A DNA stretch of 64,000 nt from Vibrio sonorensis (lineage in GTDB: Bacteria > Pseudomonadota > Gammaproteobacteria > Enterobacterales > Vibrionaceae), in contig NZ_LJJE01000103.1 of assembly GCF_001854765.1 (NCBI RefSeq), forward strand, positions 1 through 64,000, read 5' to 3'. Below, in pieces: positions 8,060 to 16,108 of this stretch. The notes beneath the pieces were generated by a model. It was given only the letters and a program-made list of their open reading frames with translations, was not told where the DNA came from and did no database searches. Position 1 is the first letter of the stretch. Every line of letters begins with the position of its first letter. A program made the translations under genes and the position numbers.

Positions 8060-9172
8060 TTACTCACTAACAAGTTCTCTCAAAACATATTTATAGTAAG
8101 CAGTTACAAGTTTTTTATCCCACCCTTTATAAAAAGCATCGCCATATGTCGTTACTTCTTTGTCCAACAGCAAACACTGCAATCCTCCGGTTGAGTTTAT
8201 GGTGTAGACCTTTTCGCAATGCGCCGCAACCTCGAACAGTGAACCCTTGTTGGAAACAATAATGTTATGCTCTTTACTAAATTCAATGAGTTCAGTTATT
8301 GCAGATAGCTTTTTTTCACCGGGATGCAGTCGTAAAACAAGATGAGAATGGGGTTTGTCGATATCATTCAACGCGTTGATTAGCGCCTGCTTGGTATTAA
8401 CCTTAGACTGGAGTACGGTCTGTGAGTCTTGTGACACTTGACCGATAAACAAGGAATATCGCTCTGGTAAGGGAGTAGCTTGGAAGCGCTCAATCAATTT
8501 TCTGCACTTTTGAATCTCAAATGCTGTTTTAATTTGAGCCAGTGGAGAAGCTTGCGGGGCGGCGGTATTTAATACATAGAACCCGAGTAAATTGATCACC
8601 TGCTCAACAGATTTACTCAATATGGAAGTGTCAACATGTGGAGGACGATAGTGATTTAAAAGGTTCACGAGCCCCGACATATCCTCTTGAGTTATGGTGT
8701 GCGAAGACGAAAGAGAGCGGACTTTTTTATCATGATCGGCATCGGCGTTGACACCTTTATAGCTGGATTGATACTTATTGGGGAAATTAGCGATTTCAAA
8801 ATAACGAGTAGAGTTATAAAGCTGGGCTAACTCCATGGCGGAGAACTGGAAGCCGGAAAATACCCATAAAGTCGCTCGTTTCAGTTCATCGTTTGAATGG
8901 GCCAAGTGAAGGCCATATTGAATGGTTTTTCCAGACTTAATTTCTTCAATACTCACTCGTGTTGATAAGCGGGGTTGGTTACTTCGATTTAGCAGAAGGT
9001 GTTGTCCAGGGAAACGGTTGAATTTTGCTTTCAGCCAAGTAAAAAGGCTTGAGTGATACACTAAACTGGGAGTGATTTTCTCTTGAGCACAAACTTGCTG
9101 AAAAAAACGCAACCTTACCGCATTATCTATGAGTATATGAACTGAGTGTGGCTGGCAAGCGGTATCCATCAA
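8060..9172 (-). CDS. KpsS/LipB-like capsule polysaccharide biosynthesis protein
   Basis: 370 residues, no signal peptide. The C-terminal portion carries VLRLHPGEKKLS, then IIVSNKGSLFEVAAHCEKVY and TINSTGGLQCLLLDKEVTTY with YGDAFYKGW. These are hallmarks of the Capsule_synth family (KpsS/KpsC, KDO-transferring GT-B-like enzymes; the INSTxGLxxLLxxxxV...FYxGW pattern). In group 2/3 capsules such enzymes build the Kdo linker on phosphatidylglycerol. Here no kpsMT-type ABC transporter is present in the window, so a role as a GT-B-fold glycosyltransferase in another glycan is possible. Its start overlaps the upstream WcaJ-like gene by 4 bp (ATGA), indicating one operon. Confidence 0.75.
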   Translation of the reverse strand: MMDTACQPHSVHILIDNAVRLRFFQQVCAQEKITPSLVYHSSLFTWLKAKFNRFPGQHLLLNRSNQPRLSTRVSIEEIKSGKTIQYGLHLAHSNDELKRATLWVFSGFQFSAMELAQLYNSTRYFEIANFPNKYQSSYKGVNADADHDKKVRSLSSSHTITQEDMSGLVNLLNHYRPPHVDTSILSKSVEQVINLLGFYVLNTAAPQASPLAQIKTAFEIQKCRKLIERFQATPLPERYSLFIGQVSQDSQTVLQSKVNTKQALINALNDIDKPHSHLVLRLHPGEKKLSAITELIEFSKEHNIIVSNKGSLFEVAAHCEKVYTINSTGGLQCLLLDKEVTTYGDAFYKGWDKKLVTAYYKYVLRELVSE

Positions 9173-10413
9173 AAAGCGCCTTTACCCGTTACAACAACAA
9201 CTATAGTGCGACATAAAATCTGGAAATCCAAGGCTAAACCACAGTGTTTTAAATAAAACAGGTCATAGGCCAGCTTTTCTTTGCTGCTTGAAATACTATC
9301 CGTATAACCTAAATTGACTTGTGCCCAACCAGTAAGCCCCGGTTTTACGATATGACGATAAGAGTAAAATGGAATATCTCTACTGAAGGTTTCTACAAGT
9401 AACGCTTGTTCTGGCCTTGGACCAATGATTGACATCTCACCCTTTAGTACATTCCAAAATTGAGGTATTTCATCTAGCCGACTTCTTCGCAATAGTTTTC
9501 CAAGCTTAGAAATTCGTTGACTTTGATGTGTGGCAAATGGACTAGAACCTAATGGAGCAGAGTCACGCATTGTTTTAAACTTATAAATAGTGAAGCGTTT
9601 ATTTTTATGGCCAACTCTTTCTTGTGTGTAGAAAACTTCGCCTCTGTCCACGACCTTGATTATCGCAGCGATTAAGAAAAGAGTAGGCACTAATACTGGA
9701 AGAGCGCAAAGGATGATGATTCGTTCAACCGTCGCCTTAAATTTCGCATACAAGGAGTTGGATTCTAAAGTGCCTAAAGCGTTTTCAGAGAGATGGGTAG
9801 TAGAGAGTTTACCCGTCAAATGTTCATGCAGTGAACTTAAGTCGATCACTGGGATATTAGACAATACACATTCAGCCAAAAAACGCTGTTGTTTGTCAGT
9901 GAGTGGTGCGTGAAGGTCAACAATTACCCCAGCATTAACTTCCTTGAGGTTAGGTTCACACTCGAAATATTTGAACACTATATTTGGATGGTTTGCGTAG
10001 TTTAGGTTTTTAATATTGCCTAGAACATGGAAGATAATGGGAGTTTTTTTGGCTTGCCAGTAGTGATATCCGGAGAACCATAATGCAGAGCAAATGCACC
10101 CAAAAAGTAATATAGGGCGGGAGTAGTCTAATCGAAAAAGCAAGATGAAAAAAAATGTTATGCCATACGAGAAGAGTAAGACTTTTATGCTTCTGCTGAT
10201 TTGATGGTTATAAAAATCAAAATAGGAAGATGAGTAGAAGGCAATAGAGCTAGTGATAAAAGTAAAGCAAGTGATCAGCATGCTGATCAATGTAGTGTGG
10301 GGAAAAGACGGGTGGTAGGTATTCGTCCACCAAGCCTGTATTGAGACTATAAAAAGAAATACAAGCCAATGAGGTAAAGTGCGGGCACCCATTTTAGTGA
10401 TCTCATGCTTCAT
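9169..10413 (-). CDS. WcaJ-like undecaprenyl-phosphate glycosylphosphotransferase
   Basis: 414 residues. Four or five N-terminal membrane segments (about 15-125) are followed by a shortened central CoA-binding-like region and a C-terminal Bac_transf domain: FYTQERVGHKN, FTIYKFKTM, SRLDEIPQFWNVLKGEMSI, IGPRPEQ, VKPGLTGWAQVN. The catalytic DE pair of LDEIPQ is present. It initiates glycan assembly by moving hexose-1-phosphate to undecaprenyl phosphate. Usual family length is about 460-480, so the membrane/central part is somewhat short. This is the second initiating enzyme in the locus. It heads a two-gene operon with the KpsS-like gene. Confidence 0.87.
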   Translation of the reverse strand: MKHEITKMGARTLPHWLVFLFIVSIQAWWTNTYHPSFPHTTLISMLITCFTFITSSIAFYSSSYFDFYNHQISRSIKVLLFSYGITFFFILLFRLDYSRPILLFGCICSALWFSGYHYWQAKKTPIIFHVLGNIKNLNYANHPNIVFKYFECEPNLKEVNAGVIVDLHAPLTDKQQRFLAECVLSNIPVIDLSSLHEHLTGKLSTTHLSENALGTLESNSLYAKFKATVERIIILCALPVLVPTLFLIAAIIKVVDRGEVFYTQERVGHKNKRFTIYKFKTMRDSAPLGSSPFATHQSQRISKLGKLLRRSRLDEIPQFWNVLKGEMSIIGPRPEQALLVETFSRDIPFYSYRHIVKPGLTGWAQVNLGYTDSISSSKEKLAYDLFYLKHCGLALDFQILCRTIVVVVTGKGAF

Positions 10414-10440
10414 TTTACAATCATATCGATACTTGACGAC

Positions 10441-11781
10441 CTACAAAATCTGCTTCAAAACCCTATCCGCTTTAACTCGAGTAATCTTGCGCATCAGTTT
10501 CTGAACGGCGTCAGGGTAGTGCTCTTCTTTCTCAAGTTGCTTATAGGTACAAATCAACTGCGTATGTTGGAGGATGTTTTCTCGTTCTTGTTCAAACTGC
10601 TCAGTCAAATGCGCATAATGATCCTGAATAAGAATGGCGTTTTCCAAATCGAGCTTCCAAGCCCTAGGGTTTAAGTTGTTACCAGTGAGAAGCATGTAGC
10701 GCTTATCAACCCAAACCCCTTTCAAATGAAAGCTATTGTCATCGTGCTTCCAAAGGTGGATGGATAAGTTACGTGCTGCGATATGCGCCTCATTTGCTTT
10801 GGCAAATTGCCTTAAATTACGCTCATATAAATAGGGTAACCCGCCAATGGTTTTAAATTCTTCTTCAGGAGAAATATAAAAGTCATTCGCTGTTTTATCA
10901 CCCACAACGATGCTCACTTTAACCCCACGTTTAATTGCTCGTTTAACTTCTTTTGCCACGCTACGCGGAAAGTTAAAATACGGAGTGCAGATAAACACTT
11001 CGTCCTGTGCCATTGCAATCAACTGATTAATTGATTGGTTGAGGCGATTGCGTTTTTTACCCACTCCAACTAAAGGTGTTACCGCAACGTGAGTTGCAGG
11101 GATAGGCTGCGAATAAAACTGATAGCTAGATTTCGCAAGAGAGGCTCTTAGCTGACGGATGTCAGATTTAATCTCTTTGGTCGAAGGTTTTTGAGCACAA
11201 GTAAGATCATTGACAGCGGGATGAGCAATAATTTCTTGATCCACAAAGTTGACCATGGTTTGTGCTAGCTGCGCGTTATGTATAACGTGGTAGCGGTCAA
11301 AGCGATACCTGTCATTAAAATGAAGGTAAATATTGTTAAGGCTTGCACCACTATAGATAACAGTGTCATCGACAACAAAGCCCTTCAGGTGAAGAACGCC
11401 AAATACTTCTCTGCCTCGAACAGGGACGCCGTATACAGGAATGCAGTGTTGATACTTTTTTGCAAACTTGGTGTATAGCGCTGCATTGGTTTCACTGGCC
11501 TGCGCACCAATCAATCCTCGTTGCGCACGATGCCAGTCAACACAAACGTGTATTTCTAACCCAGGGTTGCGCTGTTTGGCTTCGTACAGTTCCGTCAGTA
11601 CTTCTCGCCCAGCCTCATCATCCTCTAAATAAAGGGCAACAAGGTAAATTCTCTTAGTGGCTTCACGGATCGCCTGAATCAGCCTTCCACGAAAATCGCT
11701 GGCTGAAAAAAGGGTTTCAAATTGATTGGGATCCTGAGCCAGAGTAGGGAGGTGCTCAAATAGATTCCTATTTGTCATCAT
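10441..11781 (-). CDS. pssA: CDP-diacylglycerol--serine O-phosphatidyltransferase
   Basis: 446 residues, matching the Gram-negative phospholipase-D-type PssA (about 450). It makes phosphatidylserine from CDP-diacylglycerol and serine, the precursor of phosphatidylethanolamine. The two HKD active-site motifs are visible as HLKGFVVDDTVIYSGASLNN and HLKGVWVDKRYMLLTGNNLN. The N-terminal DPNQFETLFSASDFRGRLI block is typical. Membrane association is peripheral and no signal peptide is seen. It is co-directional with, but 27 bp away from, the WcaJ-like gene, and marks the return to core chromosome. Confidence 0.95.
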   Translation of the reverse strand: MMTNRNLFEHLPTLAQDPNQFETLFSASDFRGRLIQAIREATKRIYLVALYLEDDEAGREVLTELYEAKQRNPGLEIHVCVDWHRAQRGLIGAQASETNAALYTKFAKKYQHCIPVYGVPVRGREVFGVLHLKGFVVDDTVIYSGASLNNIYLHFNDRYRFDRYHVIHNAQLAQTMVNFVDQEIIAHPAVNDLTCAQKPSTKEIKSDIRQLRASLAKSSYQFYSQPIPATHVAVTPLVGVGKKRNRLNQSINQLIAMAQDEVFICTPYFNFPRSVAKEVKRAIKRGVKVSIVVGDKTANDFYISPEEEFKTIGGLPYLYERNLRQFAKANEAHIAARNLSIHLWKHDDNSFHLKGVWVDKRYMLLTGNNLNPRAWKLDLENAILIQDHYAHLTEQFEQERENILQHTQLICTYKQLEKEEHYPDAVQKLMRKITRVKADRVLKQIL

Positions 11782-11870
11782 TGTTGACGGCTTACCTTAA
11801 CAGTTCGCAAAATTGCAGACATTGAATATTAGCAAATCTCGCTATCGCTTTACCAGAAAAGGAACGTAAA

Positions 11871-12305
11871 TCAGCTTTTATCCGGTAGGAAATGCATAGG
11901 AATGAGACATTTCCCACTTCGGGTGTATCGATTAAACAATTGATTTAAGTTATTGGGTAAGGCTTCTGCTTCGATGGTTGTAAAACCATGCTGAGAGTAA
12001 AACGATTCCAAATGCTGGTAAGCGAAGCAATAGACATCGGTGTCCAGCACTTGATGTCGACAGTGCTTCATTAGTTCATGACCAACACCTTTACCTCTAT
12101 GCTCAGGTACAACAAGCATTCCAGTTAGTAGCTGGTATTGCTCGATTGGCCTAAAGCGCACCACACCAATAAGAGTATTATTGTTATAGGCGACGATAGT
12201 TTTCTCATTACTCTTCGCCTTGCCTGAAGGGTAGTGGCTTTTATATAGCCTTGTAACCAGAGGCATTTTAATGGGATCTAATGTTTCAATTCGCAGTTCA
12301 TGCAT
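11871..12305 (-). CDS. GNAT-family N-acetyltransferase
   Basis: 144 residues. The acetyl-CoA binding motif A is TGMLVVPEHRGKGVGHELMK (V-P-x-H-R-G-x-G-V-G), followed by VYCFAYQHLESFYSQHGF, the usual C-terminal strand/helix of a GNAT fold. The start at 12305 (MHELRIETLDPIKMPLVTRL) is a normal beginning. The substrate is unknown. It diverges from murB with a 51 bp gap, so the two share a very short promoter region. Confidence 0.85.
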   Translation of the reverse strand: MHELRIETLDPIKMPLVTRLYKSHYPSGKAKSNEKTIVAYNNNTLIGVVRFRPIEQYQLLTGMLVVPEHRGKGVGHELMKHCRHQVLDTDVYCFAYQHLESFYSQHGFTTIEAEALPNNLNQLFNRYTRSGKCLIPMHFLPDKS

Positions 12306-12356
12306 TGTTACATTACCAATGAACTCATGTAGAATACGCAGAGTTTAATTGACCTG

Positions 12357-13418
12357 ATGATCCCGATGCAAACCTCATTAACACCTAACCTAAAGCCATT
12401 TCATACATTTGCGATAAGTCAGACGTGTTCAAACGTTGTAGAGATCCACTCGATAGAACAACTTATTGAAATATACCAGTCTCTTTTAGAAGCCAAGCAA
12501 GCGGTTTTGTTTTTGGGTAAAGGTAGCAATGTACTTTTTACCGATCACTTTGATGGTACAGTTTTACTCAATAGGTTAATGGGGATTGAAGTTGTAGAAG
12601 GTGAGGAGCACTGGCAGCTTCATATTAATGGTGGAGAAGATTGGCCAACCATAGTCGAGTGGTCAATCAAGCAAGGGTACGCAGGTCTAGAAAATTTAGC
12701 TTTGATTCCCGGCTGTAGTGGGTCGGCTCCTATCCAAAATATTGGTGCCTACGGTGTCGAGTTTCAAGACGTGTGTGAGTATGTTGACATTTTGTGCTTA
12801 GATAGTTGGAAAGTGAAGCGGTTATCAAAGCTGGAGTGCAAGTTCGGTTATCGTGATTCAATTTTTAAGCACGAGCTATACCAAAAAGCCATTGTCGTCG
12901 CGGTTGGACTGAAGTTAGCAAAATACTGGAAGCCCAATATTGCTTACGGCCCGCTTAAATCATTAGATGAGAGCGATGTTCCCGTTACTGCAAAAGAGAT
13001 CTTCAACCGTGTATGCAGTATTCGGATGAGTAAGCTGCCAGATCCTAATAGGCAAGGCAATGCGGGTTCGTTTTTTAAAAACCCTATGGTCGAGCGCAAT
13101 AAGTTTGAGGACCTTCAAGCCCAATATCCAGATATCGTTGGTTACTCCTCTGGGGACAAGGTCAAACTTGCCGCTGGTTGGTTGATTGACCAATGTGGAT
13201 TAAAAGGCCATCAAGTCGGTGGTGCAATGGTCCACCCCCAGCAAGCACTGGTCATCGTCAACCAAGGTGAAGCGACCTCTAAAGATGTGATTGAGCTAGC
13301 TGCCTATGTGAAGCAAAAGGTTTGGGAAAAGTATCAAGTTGAGTTAGAACATGAGGTACGCTTTATTGGTTCAGATGGCGAAACCAACCTTACCCAAATA
13401 TTGGAGTCTCGAAAATGA
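12357..13418 (+). CDS. murB: UDP-N-acetylenolpyruvoylglucosamine reductase
   Basis: 353 residues, close to the type I MurB length (about 342). This cytoplasmic flavoenzyme uses NADPH to reduce the enolpyruvyl group of UDP-GlcNAc-enolpyruvate to UDP-MurNAc in peptidoglycan synthesis. FAD-binding motifs are LGKGSNVLFTD and GCSGSAPIQNIGAYGVE. The catalytic Ser is in NAGSFFKNP, and the C-terminal VELEHEVRFIG carries the conserved Glu. A second in-frame ATG at 12366 is an equally possible start. The stop overlaps the birA start by 4 bp (ATGA), the classical murB-birA coupling. Confidence 0.96.
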   Translation: MIPMQTSLTPNLKPFHTFAISQTCSNVVEIHSIEQLIEIYQSLLEAKQAVLFLGKGSNVLFTDHFDGTVLLNRLMGIEVVEGEEHWQLHINGGEDWPTIVEWSIKQGYAGLENLALIPGCSGSAPIQNIGAYGVEFQDVCEYVDILCLDSWKVKRLSKLECKFGYRDSIFKHELYQKAIVVAVGLKLAKYWKPNIAYGPLKSLDESDVPVTAKEIFNRVCSIRMSKLPDPNRQGNAGSFFKNPMVERNKFEDLQAQYPDIVGYSSGDKVKLAAGWLIDQCGLKGHQVGGAMVHPQQALVIVNQGEATSKDVIELAAYVKQKVWEKYQVELEHEVRFIGSDGETNLTQILESRK

Positions 13419-14375
13419 AAGATCACAGTGCAAAGTTATCGATTTTAAGAACACTTTCTCGAGGTGGATTTCATTCAGGAGAGGAGCTTGGTGATGCACT
13501 TGGCATGTCGAGAGCGGCGGTGAGTAAACACATTAAGGGCATACAGGCATGGGGCGTAGACGTCTTTCGCGTGCAAGGTAAGGGCTATCGACTTGCTCAG
13601 CCTCTTCAGATGCTGGATGAAGAGGCCTTAAAGCAGGGTGTGAGTAAACCAATATCACTAATTCCAATCATTGATTCTACTAATCAGTATTTGCTCGAAC
13701 GCAGTGAAAGCTTAGAGTCGGGGGCAGTCTGCATTGCAGAATACCAAGCAAAAGGGCGTGGTCGCAGGGGAAGAGAGTGGGTCTCTCCTTTTGGGAGTAA
13801 TCTCTATATGTCGATGTTCTGGCGATTGGATGCGGGTATGGCGGCAGCATGGGTTAAGCCTTGTCGTCGGTGTCGGTATCGTAGAAGCACTGGAGCAACA
13901 AGGTATCGATGGTGTTAAGCTGAAGTGGCCAAACGATTTGTACTATCAAGATAAAAAACTGGCGGGGATTTTGGTTGAAATGTCAGGTCAGGCTGGGGGA
14001 GCAGCGAATCTCGTTATTGGTATGGGGATGAATCTTGCGATGTCAGCGCAAACGGATGGCATTACTCAACCTTGGGTATCGTTGTCAGAAGTCGTTGACG
14101 GCGGAGATATCGACCGTAACCAACTTGCAATTAATATGATAAAGACACTTCATCAGGTATTGGATGATTACGAGCTAAGCGGGATGACGGGTTTTGTCGA
14201 GCGCTGGAATCGATTGGATAATTTCATTGGAAGAAAAGTGAAACTGATCATGGGAAGTCGAGAAATAACTGGCATTTCTCAAGGTATTAATGAACAAGGG
14301 GCAGTGATCCTTGAAACTGATAACGGATTAGAAACGTTTATCGGGGGAGAAATCTCACTAAGGAAAAGTGAGTAA
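13415..14375 (+). CDS. birA: biotin--protein ligase / biotin operon repressor, frameshifted as given
   Basis: BirA activates biotin to biotinyl-AMP, biotinylates BCCP of acetyl-CoA carboxylase, and represses the bio operon through an N-terminal winged helix. Residues 1-60 (LRTLSRGGFHSGEELGDALG) are the HTH. KGRGRRGREWVSPFG is the biotinyl-AMP loop, and KLKWPNDLYYQDKKLAG the core ligase motif. The frame is lost near 13850: the first part reads MFWRLDAGMAAA then nonsense, while GLSLVVGVGIVEAL continues in another phase to 14375. The E. coli protein reads GPAAAIGLSL here, so two bases are missing (or one is extra). BirA is essential, so a sequencing error is likely. Start overlaps murB. Confidence 0.92.
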
Positions 14376-14379
14376 ATAC

Positions 14380-14724
14380 TCACCCCCAATTTGTATCCTT
14401 CGGTTTAAAGGGGATGACTTGGGCGCCTATCTCCTCATCGAGTTCAACATCCCCATCTAATGCACATTGGAACTTGTTCATCTGAAGTGAGAGTTCTTTC
14501 ATTAAAACAATGTTAGTGTGGTTGGGGTTTTTACAATGTCTTACCACCCGATCAATATGGCTTTGCTGAGCCCAAAGCCTATCCTGCATCTCGCTAGATG
14601 CGGACATAATCATTTCTTCACACATCTCTTTTTTGAACTGCGCGAATGCTTCAGGGTTATGTTCAGCCAACTCCATCATTTCATCAAATGAAGGAAGTGT
14701 CTGGTTTAATGAAGGGGCACCCAT
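14380..14724 (-). CDS. DUF3135 family protein
   Basis: 114 residues with a good ribosome binding site (GGAGTT before ATG 14724). The sequence LPSFDEMMELAEHNPEAFAQ followed by KKEMCEEMI is characteristic of the DUF3135 family found in Vibrio and relatives. The protein is acidic and mostly helical, with no signal peptide or membrane segment, so probably cytoplasmic. The function of the family is unknown to me. It converges with birA with 4 bp between stop codons. Confidence 0.8.
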   Translation of the reverse strand: MGAPSLNQTLPSFDEMMELAEHNPEAFAQFKKEMCEEMIMSASSEMQDRLWAQQSHIDRVVRHCKNPNHTNIVLMKELSLQMNKFQCALDGDVELDEEIGAQVIPFKPKDTNWG

Positions 14725-14861
14725 TGCGAACTCCTACTCTATGAAGTGATTAAATTATCAACAATCCTTTATAAGCATAATCAAGGATAGACCATAAAGT
14801 TGGAATCTGGTTATTGGTTCTCAATTTTGAGACGGTTGTTCGAAGGGGAGGATGGTTACTA

Positions 14862-15494
14862 TTACAAATTGGGTGAACTTAAGTGTTTGATATCATAGGT
14901 GCAACGACGTTCACCTAGAATGATATGCTCCCTTCGCTTGATCTCGAACTCTTTGCCAAGCAGTGTTTGGAAGATACTAAGCTCAGATTTGCAAAGACTA
15001 GGGCAACGCTCTGCGGCTTTACATATAGGGCAATGGTTTTCAATCAGCCGATAGCCAGAGTCGGTTTTTTCAAGTTCGGCCATATAACCTTCTTGCTCGC
15101 GAAGCTTGACCAGTTCTTCTAGTTTATCTTCGATAGAGTTACACCGCGCTAAGGCTTTTTGGTAAAGGGATAAGGTTTGTTGTTCTCGCTCAGCCGTGAC
15201 TTTTTCCACACCATCTTGCCCAAAAATGGCTTCAATGGCATCAATCACCTGGATAGTGAGCTCACCGTGCCGATCGGCAAATTGACCGTGCCCCTTCTTT
15301 GTCAGAGACCAATGTCGAGTAGGACGACCTACTTTGACTTTGACGTCTTCAAACGCAAGAACACCGTCATCTTCCATACCTTGCAGGTGCTGCCTTGCAC
15401 CCATGGTCGTAATCTTTAGCTCTTCGGCTAACTGTTTTGCAGTCACCGCACCGTCGCGTTTTATGATCTGCAATATACGATCGATTGTTTTCAT
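14862..15494 (-). CDS. SufR-like winged-helix regulator with C-terminal cysteine cluster
   Basis: 210 residues. Residues 1-80 form a DeoR/ArsR-type winged helix (ILQIIKRDGAVTAKQLAEEL, TTMGARQHLQGMED, VGRPTRHWSLTKKG). A coiled linker follows. The C-terminal part carries Cys residues in NHCPICKAAERCPSLCKSE plus RRCTY, the arrangement of SufR-type regulators that hold an Fe-S cluster. By family knowledge it would sense Fe-S status. The target is unknown here, and the gene is divergent from groES with 270 bp between. Start supported by GAGGAAAATA before ATG 15494. Confidence 0.75.
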   Translation of the reverse strand: MKTIDRILQIIKRDGAVTAKQLAEELKITTMGARQHLQGMEDDGVLAFEDVKVKVGRPTRHWSLTKKGHGQFADRHGELTIQVIDAIEAIFGQDGVEKVTAEREQQTLSLYQKALARCNSIEDKLEELVKLREQEGYMAELEKTDSGYRLIENHCPICKAAERCPSLCKSELSIFQTLLGKEFEIKRREHIILGERRCTYDIKHLSSPNL

Positions 15495-15660
15495 TATTTT
15501 CCTCTTCCAGCACGTTTATTATGAGTGAAGGGGTTAATAAAGGAAAGGATTTACTTATCGAATGGCGATGCCTGCGCTCCCCCCAAACTCGGTAAGGAGT
15601 CAGTATGATGTGGAGCATGTCACTTTTTTGATTTACAGGGGCGTTTTTTTTACACAGCCC

Positions 15661-15689
15661 CTTGGGATTTATGGCTTCATCCCACATAT
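15661..15689 (+). promoter_or_regulatory. probable sigma-32 heat-shock promoter of groESL
   Basis: CTTGGGA (15661-15667) and CCCACATAT (15681-15689), separated by 13 bp, resemble the RpoH consensus CTTGAAA / CCCCATnT at the usual spacing. It lies about 75 bp upstream of the groES ATG. No CIRCE inverted repeat is seen, in keeping with RpoH rather than HrcA control in this group. Confidence 0.55.
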
Positions 15690-15764
15690 AAGAACAACAA
15701 AGACTTGAGACGCCCGCATTAGGGTATTTATCAATACTAAATGGAAATTCAGGAGAGACGACCA

Positions 15765-16055
15765 ATGAACATTCGTCCATTACATGATCGAGTTATCGTT
15801 GAACGCCAAGAAGTTGAATCAAAATCCGCTGGTGGCATCGTACTAACTGGCTCAGCTGCAGAAAAATCAACACGCGGCGTGATTCTAGCAGTGGGTAAAG
15901 GCCGCATTCTAGAGAACGGTTCTGTACAGCCACTAGACGTAAAAGTGGGTGATACGGTGATCTTTGCTGAAGGTTACGGCACAAAGACAGAAAAGATTGA
16001 CGGTAAAGAAGTACTGATCATGTCTGAAAACGACATTATGGCAATCGTTGAGTAA
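15765..16055 (+). CDS. groES: co-chaperonin GroES
   Basis: 96 residues starting MNIRPLHDRVIVERQE, preceded by AGGAGAG. An ATG 24 bp further up is in frame but gives a non-canonical extension. The mobile loop (SAGGIVLTGSAAEKSTRG) that docks on GroEL and the base-strand motif GDTVIFAEGYGTK are intact. GroES forms the heptameric lid of the GroEL folding chamber in the cytoplasm. It is in an operon with groEL (53 bp gap) behind a probable heat-shock promoter. Length is normal. Confidence 0.98.
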   Translation: MNIRPLHDRVIVERQEVESKSAGGIVLTGSAAEKSTRGVILAVGKGRILENGSVQPLDVKVGDTVIFAEGYGTKTEKIDGKEVLIMSENDIMAIVE

Positions 16056-16108
16056 TTCGTTCTGAACGACAACGAAATCAACTAAAGAATTTAGAAAGGA
16101 AAGAAAAG

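Noticed and set aside
10405..10674. Plus-strand frame of 89 codons opposite the end of pssA
   Set aside because: A shadow frame of a well-supported pssA gene.
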